From assembly GCF_024449095.1 (NCBI RefSeq), contig NZ_CP024627.1, positions 310,001 through 374,000 on the forward strand: a stretch of DNA of 64,000 bases. The letters are read 5' to 3'. The translations under genes were made by a program, and so were the position numbers. The notes below the pieces were generated by a model. That model was not told the DNA's origin. It worked only from the letters and a program-made list of their open reading frames with translations, and did not search any database. The stretch is from Vibrio coralliilyticus. GTDB lineage: Bacteria > Pseudomonadota > Gammaproteobacteria > Enterobacterales > Vibrionaceae. This document shows, one piece after another, positions 8,754-19,785 of this stretch (positions are counted from its first letter, which is position 1; each line of letters begins with the position of its first letter).

Positions 8754-9299
8754 AATTCTTCTCAGACCAAAAATGTCTGAATCGACCTCATTGGTCACCG
8801 CTCTTTATCTAATGCTGTGAAGCATAAACCAATCAAAAATCATATTAAGTCCTCCGAATAGGTGGGCATTTTTATGTCTAAAAATCAAATCAGTACGAGA
8901 TGTGCTTATTTATATCTTGATGACAAGCCTCGGTGAGTCAGGGTTAGCTGTAAAGATTAACAGAGTTATCCACAAAATTTATATTGTGGATAAGTTGGTG
9001 GGTAACCTGATTATTTTCACAAATAAGTGTGGCTGAGAAATGATCTTTTGTTTTATGAAAGCTTCTTTCTAGTTGGATATTTTTTGTAAGTTACTGTATT
9101 TATTTAATATTATTAATATTCACTACAACTTATAGAGAATCTCATTCGATCATTAAGTGATTGTTTTTTGATCTTAGTCATTTATAGCTAATGTGATTAA
9201 CTTCTTCAGCTGAAAGAAAACAAGCAATCGCCCTTTGTTTTTTCCACATTTTCATTTTTAGAGCTAAATCAAACTCTGCTGAAGAAAGTTAGGCAAAGT
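8754..9299. other. Gene-free AT-rich locus with DnaA boxes, datA-like position
   Basis: No credible gene was found in these 546 bp. The stretch holds an inverted pair of perfect DnaA boxes (8966-8974 and 8985-8993), a relaxed-consensus box TTTTCCACA (9240-9248), a one-mismatch box (9192-9200), a one-mismatch IHF-like motif (8883-8895) and a very AT-rich tract at about 9085-9135. In E. coli the DnaA-titrating datA locus lies in the same place, between the orn-linked tRNA-Gly genes and queG. Function here is inferred from motif and synteny. Confidence 0.55.
8966..8993. promoter_or_regulatory. Inverted pair of consensus DnaA boxes
   Basis: TTATCCACA (8966-8974) and TGTGGATAA (8985-8993) are both exact matches to the strongest DnaA 9-mer, in opposite orientation with 10 bp between them. 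As RNA they would also form a 10-bp hairpin, but no T-run follows. Confidence 0.8.
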
Positions 9300-10412
9300 T
9301 TATGCATCTCTGGGAAGCCCTTTCTGTACAATTCGAATGAGCCTATTGAGCTTAGTCGAAGAGTTAGGAACCTGAGCAATTTGTTGCTCCAATGCCCAGC
9401 GAATATGTTCATCTAATAGGTCATTTAATCCTAAGCGTTGTTTGAGTGCCTCAATAATATTAGCTGAATATGGCGCATTGCCCATGGCGATCGATAAATT
9501 TCTTAGCCATTGAATATAACCGATTCTACGAATGGCTGAGCCTTGCATATTGTTGAGGAAGGTTTCTTCATCCCATTCAAATAGAGCTAGGAGGTCAGGT
9601 GAAGTTAGAGCTTGCCGACGATGGAAGTCTTCCTGCTCTGTGACATCAGAAAACCGATTCCATGGGCAAACCAACTGGCAATCGTCGCATCCGTAAATAC
9701 GGTTGCCCATCGGCTTACGAAACTCTTCTGGGATTACACCATCGAACTCAATCGTCAGATAAGAAATACAACGACGAGCATCGACCACTCCATCCTCGAT
9801 GATGGCCTGAGTGGGGCAAGAAGTCATGCAGGCGGTGCATTTACCACAGTCACCCTGATGAACGTCATCAACAGGCAAAGGCAGGTCAATCAGTAGTTCG
9901 CCAAGGAAGAACCATGAACCACAATCTTTATCTAGAATGAGAGAGTGTTTTCCCGTCCAGCCTAGGCCTGCTTTTTGAGCTAAGGGACGTTCAAGTATCG
10001 GCGCTGAATCGACAAAAGGGCGGTAGCCGAACTGGCCCACTTCCTGTTCTATTTTTTTGCCAAGTTTCTTTAACTGATTACGTACCAGCTTGTGGTAATC
10101 GCGACCCAGTGCATAGCGGCTAATATAAGCTTGGGTAGGATCTGCTAGATTGGCTGCAAACAAGGCTTCAGGGGGAAGGTAGTCCATACGAACACTAATG
10201 ACGCGTATTGTTCCTGGTAACAGCTCAGCAGGTCGCGCACGCATCATACCGTGACGAGCCATCCAGTCCATTTCACCGTGGTGTCCAGCATCAAGCCACT
10301 TTTGTAACGCAGCTTCATGTTCACTCAGGTCAATATCGCAAATACCGGCCTTTTGGAAGCCAAGCTCTTTTGCCCAAACTTTGATCTTGTTTGCGAGCTC
10401 TTGGTAGTTCAT
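9300..10412 (-). CDS. queG: Epoxyqueuosine reductase
   Basis: QueG does the last step of queuosine synthesis in tRNA, reducing epoxyqueuosine with a cobalamin and two 4Fe-4S clusters. The 370-aa protein shows FVDSAPILER with the likely catalytic Asp135, a first cluster motif (C189, C192, C195, C199 in CGKCTACMTSCP) and a second (C242, C245, C249 in CDDCQLVCPWNRF). The C-terminal third is the HEAT-like tail. It is divergent from tsaE, as in E. coli, and its 3' end faces the DnaA-box locus. Confidence 0.96.
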   Translation of the reverse strand: MNYQELANKIKVWAKELGFQKAGICDIDLSEHEAALQKWLDAGHHGEMDWMARHGMMRARPAELLPGTIRVISVRMDYLPPEALFAANLADPTQAYISRYALGRDYHKLVRNQLKKLGKKIEQEVGQFGYRPFVDSAPILERPLAQKAGLGWTGKHSLILDKDCGSWFFLGELLIDLPLPVDDVHQGDCGKCTACMTSCPTQAIIEDGVVDARRCISYLTIEFDGVIPEEFRKPMGNRIYGCDDCQLVCPWNRFSDVTEQEDFHRRQALTSPDLLALFEWDEETFLNNMQGSAIRRIGYIQWLRNLSIAMGNAPYSANIIEALKQRLGLNDLLDEHIRWALEQQIAQVPNSSTKLNRLIRIVQKGLPRDA

Positions 10413-10612
10413 TCTAATGACTCTGGTGAAATGGGGAGCGGATCTTAACGGATCTTTTTCGTTGAATCTAGACGCGAAAACGAAGAAGTCTTGGCAGAAT
10501 TACAGGAATTTGGCTTTTACTTACACAACAGACCTTGTCTCTCAATTCCAACCCAGTTTACTATTCCTGTTCTTTTGATTTTTATATAGTCACCCACTAG
10601 AGATTGATCTTC

Positions 10613-11074
10613 ATGACCACGAAACATTTTGCCCTTAAAGATGAACACGCAACGATTCAATTAGGGACAGTCTTGGCAAACCTATGCTCTCAACAAACGA
10701 CCATCTATTTGCATGGTGATTTGGGTGCGGGTAAAACGACGTTCAGTCGCGGGTTTGTACGTGCACTGGGTCATCAGGGCAATGTAAAAAGTCCAACCTA
10801 TACATTGGTAGAACCGTACCAGTTGGATCAATGGCAGGTGTATCACTTTGATCTGTATCGCTTAGCTGACCCAGAAGAACTCGAGTTTATGGGAATCCGA
10901 GATTACTTTACTCCTGATGCTATCTGCTTAGTTGAGTGGCCAGAGAAAGGCCAAGGTTTACTACCTTGTGCTGATTTAGATATTGAACTGCGCTATGACG
11001 GTGAAGCGCGTGTGGTCGATCTCACCGCCAATAATAGTTATGGTTCTAAATTACTTGAGCAGTTGGAGTTATGA
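10613..11074 (+). CDS. tsaE: tRNA t6A synthesis ATPase TsaE
   Basis: TsaE is the ATPase partner of TsaB/TsaD in making N6-threonylcarbamoyladenosine at position 37 of ANN-decoding tRNAs. The 153-aa product equals the E. coli length and carries the P-loop [23 protein letters not shown] and [17 protein letters not shown] are family-typical. The ATG at 10613 is preferred over an in-frame TTG at 10604 because it gives the usual length. Its stop overlaps the amiB start (ATGA), which implies translational coupling. Confidence 0.95.
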   Translation: MTTKHFALKDEHATIQLGTVLANLCSQQTTIYLHGDLGAGKTTFSRGFVRALGHQGNVKSPTYTLVEPYQLDQWQVYHFDLYRLADPEELEFMGIRDYFTPDAICLVEWPEKGQGLLPCADLDIELRYDGEARVVDLTANNSYGSKLLEQLEL

Positions 11075-12792
11075 TAATCAGTAAATTTGTTCGAGCTGTC
11101 TCTGTTTCTCTTCTTTTCGTTCTGTTTCTTTTGCCCATACGCGTGTGGGCAAATGCTCTGGAAAGCATACGTGTTTGGCCTTCTCCAGATGAAACCCGTG
11201 TCGTAATCGACTTGGCTTCCGAAGCCGAATACAGCTATTTTACGCTTAGCAGCCCAGAACGTTTGGTTGTCGATCTACCGCGAACTTCGCTTAATACCAA
11301 ATTGCCGATCAATGTGTCGGATAGCCCTGTATTGAAGAAAATACGTAAAAGTTCACCCCCACAAAAGGGCACTTATCGTTTGGTGTTTGAACTCAAGCGT
11401 AAAGTGGCACCGCGCTTATTTAAGTTAGCGCCCACTCCTGGTGGACAGTATGGTCATCGACTCGTGATTGATCTGCCGCATGGCACTTCCACTACCTCTT
11501 CCGCCAAGGTTTCGTCCAACTCTTCACCTCAAGTGAATAGAGATGCTTCCCAGTTATTAGGCACTGCGGACATTGTGGTCGCTATTGATGCTGGTCATGG
11601 TGGTGAAGATCCGGGCTCTATTGGCCCAAGTCGCAAGTATGAAAAGCACGCCACTTTGGCGATTTCTAAGAAAATTGCTGCTCAGATTAATGCTGTTCCA
11701 GGAATGAAGGCCGTTTTGACTCGTCGCGGGGATTATTTTGTCAATCTCAATAAACGCTCCGAGATTGCACGTGGCAATAAAGCGCACTTATTGGTATCAA
11801 TTCATGCTGATGGTTTCCGTAGCCCTCAACCTCGTGGGGGATCTGTATTTGTTCTGAATACCCGCCGTGCGAATTCAGAAATTGCACGCTGGGTAGAAAA
11901 TCATGAAGAACAGTCTCAGTTATTAGGCGGAGCGGGGGAAGTTCTTTCGAAAAACACCAGAGACAGAAATATCAGCCAGACATTGTTAGATTTGCAGTTT
12001 AGTCATTCACAAAAAGAAGGCTATAAACTGGCGACAAAGATCCTAAAACAGATGAGCCGTGCGGGGATAAGGCTACATAAAAAACAGCCAGTGAATGCAA
12101 GCCTCGCGGTGTTGAAGTCTCCCGATATTCCTTCAGTGCTTGTTGAAACCGGTTTTATTACGAACCCAACCGAAGAAAAACTGCTCTTCCAGCGTAGCCA
12201 TCAAGATAAATTGGCCAGAGCGTTGACGAAAGCGATTGTCGAATACTTCGAAGCTAACCCTCCTGAGGGGACTTTGTTTGCGAACCGAGGGAAGACGATC
12301 AAGCATAAAGTGAAACGAGGTGAGTCCCTTTCTGTGATTGCTAAGAAGTACGGTACAACGACGAAGGCCATTATGCAGTCCAATAATCTGAAAAGCTCTG
12401 GTTTAGCGATTGGCCAGGTATTGACCATTCCTGGCTCCAAAGGCGCAGTGCCGGTACCTAAAGTGATGAACCCTGTGGAAACTAAGACCATCACACACGT
12501 GGTTCAGAGTGGGGAATATCTCGGTAAGATTGCTGAGCGATATAAAGTCTCAGTTGCCCATATTAAACGAGAAAATAAATTGCGCTCGGATACACTTAAA
12601 CTTGGCCAAAAGCTACGCATTACAGTGAGTTTGAAAGATCAGCCGCTGCGCAAGCATAAGGTGAAGCGGGGTGAGTTCTTAGGCAAAATTGCCAGCCAAT
12701 ACGATGTCAGTGTTGGTGCGATCCGTAAGGCAAATAACTTGCGTTCAGACGAATTGGCGATAGGGCAAGTTTTGGTGATTCCGAATAAGTAG
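11071..12792 (+). CDS. amiB: N-acetylmuramoyl-L-alanine amidase AmiB with three LysM repeats
   Basis: AmiB splits septal peptidoglycan by cutting the muramoyl-alanine amide bond in the periplasm. The 573-aa protein has a signal peptide (about 1-27), an AMIN septum-targeting domain (about 30-125), a zinc Amidase_3 domain (about 165-390) with [13 protein letters not shown], a glutamate in [15 protein letters not shown] and the catalytic VETGFITN, and three LysM repeats starting near 410, 474 and 526. E. coli AmiB is shorter, with fewer LysM modules. It is coupled to tsaE and followed by mutL after 8 nt. Confidence 0.96.
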   Translation: MIISKFVRAVSVSLLFVLFLLPIRVWANALESIRVWPSPDETRVVIDLASEAEYSYFTLSSPERLVVDLPRTSLNTKLPINVSDSPVLKKIRKSSPPQKGTYRLVFELKRKVAPRLFKLAPTPGGQYGHRLVIDLPHGTSTTSSAKVSSNSSPQVNRDASQLLGTADIVVAIDAGHGGEDPGSIGPSRKYEKHATLAISKKIAAQINAVPGMKAVLTRRGDYFVNLNKRSEIARGNKAHLLVSIHADGFRSPQPRGGSVFVLNTRRANSEIARWVENHEEQSQLLGGAGEVLSKNTRDRNISQTLLDLQFSHSQKEGYKLATKILKQMSRAGIRLHKKQPVNASLAVLKSPDIPSVLVETGFITNPTEEKLLFQRSHQDKLARALTKAIVEYFEANPPEGTLFANRGKTIKHKVKRGESLSVIAKKYGTTTKAIMQSNNLKSSGLAIGQVLTIPGSKGAVPVPKVMNPVETKTITHVVQSGEYLGKIAERYKVSVAHIKRENKLRSDTLKLGQKLRITVSLKDQPLRKHKVKRGEFLGKIASQYDVSVGAIRKANNLRSDELAIGQVLVIPNK

Positions 12793-12800
12793 CTATTGGT

Positions 12801-14771
12801 ATGACGATTAAGATTCTTCCAGCGCGGCTGGCTAACCAAATTGCGGCAGGGGAAGTGGTTGAGAGGCCGGCTTCTGTGGTCAAAGAGCTGGTTGAAAATA
12901 GTTTAGACTCTGGCGCGACCCGAATTGATGTTGATATCGAAAAAGGTGGTGCTAAGCTTATTCGTGTGCGTGATAACGGTAAAGGGATCATTAAAGATGA
13001 ACTTGGTCTAGCACTGAGTCGTCACGCCACATCAAAGATCCACACTTTGGACGATCTGGAAGCGATCATGAGCCTAGGCTTTCGCGGTGAAGCGCTGGCC
13101 AGTATTAGTTCAGTTTCTCGTCTTACTCTGACTTCGCGTCCAGCGACACAAGATCAAGCTTGGTCTGCTTACAGCGAAGGCCGTGAGATGGCGGTCAAGT
13201 TGCAACCCACAGCACACCCTATTGGCACCTCTGTTGAAGTCTTGGATTTGTTTTTTAATACGCCGGCACGACGTAAATTTCTTCGCACAGAAAAGACTGA
13301 GTTCACTCATATCGATGAGCTGCTAAAGCGAATTGCCTTGAGTCGGTTTGATGTCACGATCAATTTGCGACACAACGGCAAGGTGATTAAACAGTACCGA
13401 GCGGCGAAGACTCAGCTCCAAGAAGAAAAACGCATTGCAGCTGTGTGTGGTAACCCGTTCGTGCGTAATATGTTGAAAATCGAACTCGAACATCAGGGGC
13501 TAAAGTTACATGGCTGGATCACAACACCTGAAGGTGCTCGTCAACAAAGTGATCTGCAGTATTGCTATGTGAATGGGCGGATGATGCGTGATAAATTGAT
13601 CAATCACGCAATTCGTCAAAGCTATGAAAGCAGTCTACGGCCAGATCAGTTTGCGACTTATGTGTTATTTATTGAAATCGACCCACACCAAGTGGATGTC
13701 AATGTTCACCCAGCAAAACACGAGGTTCGTTTTCACCAAGCTCGCTTGGTTCACGATTTTATTTATCAGGCACTCAGTGACGCTCTAGTACAAAGTGCCC
13801 ACATTGATAAACCTGAAATCAATGCATCCGCTTTCCACACGGAAAAGGATACGCACACACAGGCAGAAAGTTCAGCACCTGCTGACTCTGTCAGCCATGA
13901 TGTGCCTGAGGCTGTCTATCAAGCAATAGAGAAAGTTCCGGCTTATCCTGGGCAGCAAGACTATCAAGAAAAACGTCAGGCTCAACAGGTGAGAGAATCG
14001 ATTCCAAGAGGTGACTGGGTTGAATCACGCTCGTCCTCTAAGCCTAAGGTTGCATCCGAAGAAAGATACGGAGAACCTGCGCCAAGCAAGCAGGAAGTCA
14101 AAGCATATAAGGAGTTATTAACAACTCCTCATCTCCCTCAAACCAGTCCAAGCATCGAATTGGGTGCGGAGGTTGCTCGTTCATGTTTAACATCCGAGCA
14201 GGTTTCTCAATCCATTGAGGCGCTGGGCAAAGCGATTTGTGTGACTCAAGGACAATATGTGCTGATGGGAGATAAACAGGGGGCGAGATTAGTTTCACTG
14301 GCGAAAGCGGAATGGTTGCGTATTAAAGGGCAGTTATCGACCATTGGCGGTGGACTAAAAAGCCAGCCTCTGTTGGTCCCTTTGTCATTGAAGCTCAGCA
14401 CAGTGCAGATTGAAGCCGCTCAGATTCACCAAGAAGCATTACTCCAGTTTGGTATCGAGCTGAAAAGTCGTCATGCATCTGCGTTGATGGTGATGGGGGT
14501 ACCTCAACCACTTCGTCAGCAAAACTTGCAACAATTGATACCAGATCTGTTATCTTACGCCGCTTTGACGTCAGAGAGTGGGCAGAAATTGCAGCTCTCT
14601 GATTGGCTAACGAACCACGTCACACAGGTAAAAAACGACTACACTTTGTCGGAGGCGATACAAGTCATCGCTGAGATAGAGCAGTTGTGGCAAGGTAACC
14701 TCCCTTTGGATGACCGCAGCTTTGTGTACCCTGTTGATTTTTCTGCAACGATTGCAGCGATGAAGTTATGA
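12801..14771 (+). CDS. mutL: DNA mismatch repair protein MutL
   Basis: MutL links MutS mismatch recognition to MutH and UvrD. The 656-aa protein has the N-terminal GHKL ATPase (about 1-330) with [25 protein letters not shown] and [11 protein letters not shown] variable glutamine- and serine-rich linker follows (about 340-460), then a C-terminal dimerisation domain. No DQHAAxER endonuclease motif was seen, as expected for a MutH-using bacterium. It starts 8 nt after amiB with a weak ribosome site, and its stop overlaps the miaA start. Confidence 0.97.
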   Translation: MTIKILPARLANQIAAGEVVERPASVVKELVENSLDSGATRIDVDIEKGGAKLIRVRDNGKGIIKDELGLALSRHATSKIHTLDDLEAIMSLGFRGEALASISSVSRLTLTSRPATQDQAWSAYSEGREMAVKLQPTAHPIGTSVEVLDLFFNTPARRKFLRTEKTEFTHIDELLKRIALSRFDVTINLRHNGKVIKQYRAAKTQLQEEKRIAAVCGNPFVRNMLKIELEHQGLKLHGWITTPEGARQQSDLQYCYVNGRMMRDKLINHAIRQSYESSLRPDQFATYVLFIEIDPHQVDVNVHPAKHEVRFHQARLVHDFIYQALSDALVQSAHIDKPEINASAFHTEKDTHTQAESSAPADSVSHDVPEAVYQAIEKVPAYPGQQDYQEKRQAQQVRESIPRGDWVESRSSSKPKVASEERYGEPAPSKQEVKAYKELLTTPHLPQTSPSIELGAEVARSCLTSEQVSQSIEALGKAICVTQGQYVLMGDKQGARLVSLAKAEWLRIKGQLSTIGGGLKSQPLLVPLSLKLSTVQIEAAQIHQEALLQFGIELKSRHASALMVMGVPQPLRQQNLQQLIPDLLSYAALTSESGQKLQLSDWLTNHVTQVKNDYTLSEAIQVIAEIEQLWQGNLPLDDRSFVYPVDFSATIAAMKL

Positions 14772-15715
14772 ATAATGAACTACCTTTGGCTCTTTTTTTA
14801 ATGGGGCCAACCGCCTCTGGCAAAACCGACCTAGCTATCCGCTTGCGGAGAAAATATCCAGTAGAGATTATTTCTGTTGATTCTGCTTTGATTTACAAAG
14901 GGATGGATATAGGCACCGCGAAGCCAGATGAACAAGAGCAAGCACAGGCTCCACATCGACTGATTGATATTCTTGACCCAAGTGAAGCATACTCGGCAGC
15001 CGACTTTCGTCGTGATGCATTAAATGAAATGCATCACATTGTTGAGCAAGGAAAAATTCCATTGCTGGTAGGGGGCACCATGCTCTACTACAAAGCACTA
15101 CTGGAAGGTTTATCACCTCTTCCGGCTGCAAACTCTGAAATACGCCAGCAAATTGAGCAGGAAGCATTGACTCATGGCTGGGACGTACTGCACGATCAAC
15201 TCAAAGAGATCGATCCTGTTTCCGCTGAACGAATCCACCGAAATGATCCACAAAGATTGTCTAGGGCATTGGAAGTTTATCGAATTTCAGGTAAAACTCT
15301 TACTGAACTAACTCAAACGAAAGGTGAAAGCCTGCCGTTTAGAGTGAAACAGTTCGCGATAGCTCCCAAGGAAAGGGCAGAACTCCACCGCCGAATTGAG
15401 TTGAGATTCGACAAAATGATAGAAGCAGGGTTTGAACAGGAGATGCGAGGGCTGTACGCCCGAGACGATCTTCACGCTGATCTTCCTTCTATTCGTTGTG
15501 TCGGTTATCGGCAAATGTGGGACTATTTGGATGGGAATTGCACACTTGAAGATGCCATTTTTAAAGGTATCTGTGCGACCCGCCAGTTGGCCAAGCGACA
15601 AATCACCTGGTTGCGCAGCTGGGATGATTTAACTTGGTTAGATAGCGAAAACATAGAACAGGCTCTAGAAACCGTATCAAATGCCATAGCGTCTGAAGGT
15701 TTTAGCCGTGTATAA
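14768..15715 (+). CDS. miaA: tRNA dimethylallyltransferase
   Basis: MiaA adds dimethylallyl to A37 of tRNAs that read UNN codons, the first step to ms2i6A. The 315-aa protein has the P-loop [28 protein letters not shown] and the [14 protein letters not shown] region that holds the tRNA. The ATG overlaps the mutL stop (ATGA), so translation is coupled. hfq follows after 188 bp, enough for its own promoter. The mutL-miaA-hfq-hflX order is the classic gammaproteobacterial supercluster. Confidence 0.97.
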   Translation: MNNELPLALFLMGPTASGKTDLAIRLRRKYPVEIISVDSALIYKGMDIGTAKPDEQEQAQAPHRLIDILDPSEAYSAADFRRDALNEMHHIVEQGKIPLLVGGTMLYYKALLEGLSPLPAANSEIRQQIEQEALTHGWDVLHDQLKEIDPVSAERIHRNDPQRLSRALEVYRISGKTLTELTQTKGESLPFRVKQFAIAPKERAELHRRIELRFDKMIEAGFEQEMRGLYARDDLHADLPSIRCVGYRQMWDYLDGNCTLEDAIFKGICATRQLAKRQITWLRSWDDLTWLDSENIEQALETVSNAIASEGFSRV

Positions 15716-15867
15716 TGTGATCGCTTTTGCGTGAATGTGCTCTGTAAAGGATCTGTTACTTGAAATTTGCTAGCAAAGCCGTCATAACAGGTAACGACAG
15801 GGTGTTTTTTATTCGTTTAGCTCAGATGCAAAGGCGCACCTAGTTTTTTCAGTGCACCACTAGCTAA

Positions 15868-16170
<303 letters not shown>

Positions 16171-16214
16171 TTCTCTGAAAAAGAAAATTAGTATTATTTT
16201 AAGGAGTTGATTGC

Positions 16215-17504
16215 TTGTTTGACCGTTATGAAGCCGGTGAGCGAGCCGTACTTGTTCATATCAACTTCACGCAAGAAGGGGAGTGGGAAGATCTCAGTGA
16301 ATTTGAAATGCTGGTATCTTCGGCTGGAGTCTCATCGTTACAAGTTGTAACCGGCAGTCGCCAGTCACCACACCCTAAATACTATGTCGGAGAGGGTAAA
16401 GCTCAGGAAATTGCCCAAGCGGTGCAACTTGCTGGCGCTGATATAGTGATATTCAATCACGCCCTCTCTCCTGCCCAAGAACGTAACCTAGAATCGTTGT
16501 GTAAATGTCGAGTGCTTGATCGCACCGGTCTTATCTTAGATATTTTTGCCCAACGCGCCCGAACACATGAAGGTAAATTACAAGTTGAGCTTGCTCAACT
16601 TCGTCATATTTCTACTCGACTTATTCGTGGTTGGACGCACCTTGAACGACAAAAAGGTGGTATTGGTTTACGTGGTCCAGGTGAAACTCAGCTAGAAACT
16701 GACCGACGTTTATTGCGTGATCGTATAAAGGCTATTTTGCGACGCTTGGAAAAGGTGGCGAAACAGCGTGAACAAGGTCGCCGAGCCAGAAATCGAGCGG
16801 AAATCCCAACGATTTCTCTGGTTGGTTATACCAACGCGGGTAAATCCACCATGTTTAACCGCATTACTGAAGCGGGCGTATATGCAGCTGACCAGCTGTT
16901 TGCCACTTTGGATCCAACGTTGAGAAAGATTGAGCTTGCGGATGTGGGTACAGCCATTTTAGCTGACACGGTTGGATTCATCCGACATTTACCCCATGAT
17001 CTGGTTGCTGCTTTCAAAGCAACCCTGCAAGAAACGCAGGAAGCTGACATTTTGTTACATGTTGTCGATGCCAGTGATGAGCGTTTTCGTGAGAATATTC
17101 AGGCTGTTCATGAAGTGCTTGAAGAGATTGATGCCCATGAGGTGCCGGCTCTTCTAGTGATGAACAAAATTGACAATCTCGAAGATCAGAAACCTCGTAT
17201 TGAAAGGGACGAAGAAGGCATTCCTCGTGCCGTTTGGGTTTCGGCAATGGAAGGCATTGGTATTGAACTGCTATTTGAAGCCCTGACTGAGCGTTTAGCC
17301 AGTCAAATGGTTCAGTATCAATTGCGAATTCCGCCACAACATCAGGGGCGTATTCGTAGTACATTCTTCCAAATGAAATGTATTCAACGAGAAGAGTATG
17401 ATCAGGATGGTAACTTGTTGATTGATGTTCGCATGCAGCAAGTGGATTGGTCTAGACTTGAAAAAAGAGAAGGGGCAGTTTTACGTGACTTTATAGTTAC
17501 TTAA
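16215..17504 (+). CDS. hflX: Ribosome-rescue GTPase HflX
   Basis: HflX splits stalled or heat-damaged 70S ribosomes using GTP. The 429-aa protein has the N-terminal HflX domain with YYVGEGKAQEI and GLRGPGETQLETDRR, then a TRAFAC G domain with LVGYTNAGKSTMFNRI (G1), DTVGFIRHLPHDLV (G3) and NKID (G4). The start is a TTG at 16215, chosen because AAGGAG sits 8 nt upstream and no ATG fits the family N-terminus. It lies 44 nt after hfq and 45 nt before hflK. Confidence 0.95.
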   Translation: MFDRYEAGERAVLVHINFTQEGEWEDLSEFEMLVSSAGVSSLQVVTGSRQSPHPKYYVGEGKAQEIAQAVQLAGADIVIFNHALSPAQERNLESLCKCRVLDRTGLILDIFAQRARTHEGKLQVELAQLRHISTRLIRGWTHLERQKGGIGLRGPGETQLETDRRLLRDRIKAILRRLEKVAKQREQGRRARNRAEIPTISLVGYTNAGKSTMFNRITEAGVYAADQLFATLDPTLRKIELADVGTAILADTVGFIRHLPHDLVAAFKATLQETQEADILLHVVDASDERFRENIQAVHEVLEEIDAHEVPALLVMNKIDNLEDQKPRIERDEEGIPRAVWVSAMEGIGIELLFEALTERLASQMVQYQLRIPPQHQGRIRSTFFQMKCIQREEYDQDGNLLIDVRMQQVDWSRLEKREGAVLRDFIVT

Positions 17505-17549
17505 ATGACTGCTACAGTATAACGTCATATCAAATGATGGAGCTTTCTA

Positions 17550-18743
17550 ATGGCGTGGAATGAGCCTGGTAATAACAACGGCAACAATGGCCGCGATAAC
17601 GACCCTTGGGGGAGTAATAATCGTGGTAACAAAGGTGGCCGTGATCAAGGACCGCCAGACTTAGACGAAGTATTTAATAAACTGAGTCAGAAACTGGGTG
17701 GAAAGTTTGGTGGTGGAAAAGGAGGCAAAGGATCTTCTATCGGTGGTGGCGGCGGTGCACTAGGTTTTGGTGTCATTGCAGTAATCGCGATAGCAATCTG
17801 GTTCTTCGCTGGCTTTTACACCATCGGTGAAGCTGAGCGTGGTGTCGTTCTACGACTGGGTAAATACGATCGCATCGTCGATCCTGGTCTGAACTGGCGT
17901 CCTCGCTTCATTGATGAAGTAACCCCTGTTAACGTACAGGCAATTCGCTCGCTACGTTCATCTGGTCTTATGTTGACGAAAGATGAAAATGTTGTGACCG
18001 TTGCTATGGATGTTCAGTACCGTGTTGCTGACCCGTATAAATACCTATTCCGCGTGACCAACGCTGATGACAGCTTACGCCAAGCGACCGACTCTGCGCT
18101 TCGAGCAGTGATTGGTGACTCTCTGATGGATAGCATTTTGACCAGTGGTCGTTTGTCGATTCGTCAAAACACGCAGACAACACTCGAAGATATTGTCGCT
18201 AGCTATGATATGGGTATCGAAGTGGTCGCAGTTAACTTTGAAGATGCTCGTCCACCGGAAGAGGTTAAAGCTGCTTTCGATGATGCCACGGCATCTCGAG
18301 AAGACGCACAGCGATTTAAGCGTGAAGCGGAAGCATATCAAAACGATATTATCCCTAAAGCGAAAGGTCGTGCAGAGCGACTTCTAAAAGAAGCGCAGGG
18401 TTATAGTGAGCGAGTCACGAATGCCGCCTTAGGTGAAGTCGCTCAGTTCGAAAAACTGCTACCAGAATATCAAGCAGCTCCTGAGGTTACCCGTAATCGT
18501 CTGTACTTAGATACTATGGAGCAAGTCTACTCCAATACTTCTAAAGTCCTGATTGACTCAGAGTCGAGTGGTAACCTTCTATACTTGCCGATCGATAAGC
18601 TGGCAGGTCAAGAAGGTAAAGCACAAACTAATCGTAAATCGAAATCTTCTTCGTATGATCAAATCGAACTGGAGCCTCAACGCACAGAGACAACCTCAGA
18701 TTCACAATCTCGTTCAACGGGTTCACGTCAAGGGAGATATTAA
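17550..18743 (+). CDS. hflK: FtsH-modulating membrane protein HflK
   Basis: HflK and HflC form an SPFH/band-7 complex that surrounds and tempers the FtsH protease. The 397-aa protein has a long Gly/Asn-rich cytoplasmic N-terminus (1-65), one membrane span (about 70-92), a periplasmic band-7 domain starting at GEAERGVVLRLGKYDRI, and a low-complexity Ser/Thr/Arg tail. hflC starts 2 nt after the stop, so the pair is cotranslated. Confidence 0.97.
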   Translation: MAWNEPGNNNGNNGRDNDPWGSNNRGNKGGRDQGPPDLDEVFNKLSQKLGGKFGGGKGGKGSSIGGGGGALGFGVIAVIAIAIWFFAGFYTIGEAERGVVLRLGKYDRIVDPGLNWRPRFIDEVTPVNVQAIRSLRSSGLMLTKDENVVTVAMDVQYRVADPYKYLFRVTNADDSLRQATDSALRAVIGDSLMDSILTSGRLSIRQNTQTTLEDIVASYDMGIEVVAVNFEDARPPEEVKAAFDDATASREDAQRFKREAEAYQNDIIPKAKGRAERLLKEAQGYSERVTNAALGEVAQFEKLLPEYQAAPEVTRNRLYLDTMEQVYSNTSKVLIDSESSGNLLYLPIDKLAGQEGKAQTNRKSKSSSYDQIELEPQRTETTSDSQSRSTGSRQGRY

Positions 18744-18745
18744 GA

Positions 18746-19726
18746 ATGCGTAAGTTAATGATCCCTGTACTAGTCGTCGCACTGGTTTTGATGCTGATGT
18801 CGCTATTTGTCATCCCTGAAGGTGAGCGCGGTATCGTCATTCGCTTCGGTCGTGTGTTGAAAGACAACAATGAGATTGCACGAATTTATGAACCGGGCTT
18901 ACATTTCAAGATGCCATTGTTTGATCGTGTAAGAACATTAGATGCACGTATCCAAACTATGGATGGCCGTTCGGATCGTTTCGTTACGTCCGAGAAAAAA
19001 GACGTAATCATTGATTCCTACGTGAAATGGCGTATCGAAGATTTCGGTCAGTATTATCTTGCAACCGGTGGCGGTAATTCATCAACGGCACAAGCTCTTT
19101 TGAGTCGTAAAGTGACCGATGTACTTCGTTCTGAAATTGGTTCGCGTGAAATTAAGCAGATTGTTTCTGGCCCGCGCAATGATGATGTCTTACCGGATAG
19201 TGCTGATAGTGAAGTTGTAACGACTAAAGCAGCAAAAGAGGCCTTAGAAGTTGATGGTGAGCGCGATATCATTATGAAAAATGTACTGAATGATACGCGT
19301 AAAGATGCCATGGAAGACTTAGGTATTCATGTCTTCGACTTCCGCATGAAGAAAATTAACCTTCCGGACAGCATTAGTAAGTCAATATACGATCGTATGA
19401 GAGCTGAACGTGAGTCGGTTGCAAGGCAATTCCGTTCTCAAGGTCGTGAGCAAGCTGAAATTATTCGCGCTCAAGCTGAACTTGAAGTGGCGACCATTTT
19501 GGCTGAAGCAGACAAAACAGCTCGTGTGACACGAGGTGCGGCGGATGCAGAAGCTGCGAAGGTTTATTCTGAAGCGTATAACAAAGCTCCTGAGTTTTAC
19601 AGTTTCCTACGTTCACTAAAAGCGTACGAAGAATCATTCAGTGAGAAGAGTGATATTTTGGTGTTAGATCCTAAGAGTGAGTTCTTCCAGTACATGAACA
19701 ACTCAGCGGGCGCTCCGGCAAAATAA
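18746..19726 (+). CDS. hflC: FtsH-modulating membrane protein HflC
   Basis: HflC is the partner of HflK in the FtsH-HflKC complex. The 326-aa protein has an N-terminal membrane anchor (about 4-22) and a band-7 domain beginning GERGIVIRFGRV. A predicted helical, alanine- and glutamate-rich segment (AEIIRAQAELEVATILAEAD) is typical of SPFH assembly. It is followed by a terminator and then the small gene yjeT. In E. coli purA comes next; here the synteny breaks into slyX. Confidence 0.97.
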   Translation: MRKLMIPVLVVALVLMLMSLFVIPEGERGIVIRFGRVLKDNNEIARIYEPGLHFKMPLFDRVRTLDARIQTMDGRSDRFVTSEKKDVIIDSYVKWRIEDFGQYYLATGGGNSSTAQALLSRKVTDVLRSEIGSREIKQIVSGPRNDDVLPDSADSEVVTTKAAKEALEVDGERDIIMKNVLNDTRKDAMEDLGIHVFDFRMKKINLPDSISKSIYDRMRAERESVARQFRSQGREQAEIIRAQAELEVATILAEADKTARVTRGAADAEAAKVYSEAYNKAPEFYSFLRSLKAYEESFSEKSDILVLDPKSEFFQYMNNSAGAPAK

Positions 19727-19745
19727 GATCAAATTTACAAATAGC

Positions 19746-19776
19746 AAAGGCTCCTTCACGGAGCCTTTCTTTTTTC
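19746..19776 (+). terminator. Terminator after hflC
   Basis: A stem AAAGGCTCC/GGAGCCTTT with a TTCAC loop and a following C-TTTTTT tract, 20 bp after hflC. It separates the hflKC transcript from yjeT, although read-through is possible. Confidence 0.8.
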
Positions 19777-19785
19777 GAGGGAATC

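Noticed and set aside
8762..8783. Terminator directly after the last tRNA gene
   Set aside because: The TCAGAC/GTCTGA stem is short and has no T-run; the true end of the array transcript is not clear from sequence.
8754..9299. A chromosome origin (DnaA boxes plus AT-rich tract)
   Set aside because: Too few boxes and no mnmG/mioC or rctB neighbours; vibrio origins lie elsewhere. A datA-like role fits better.
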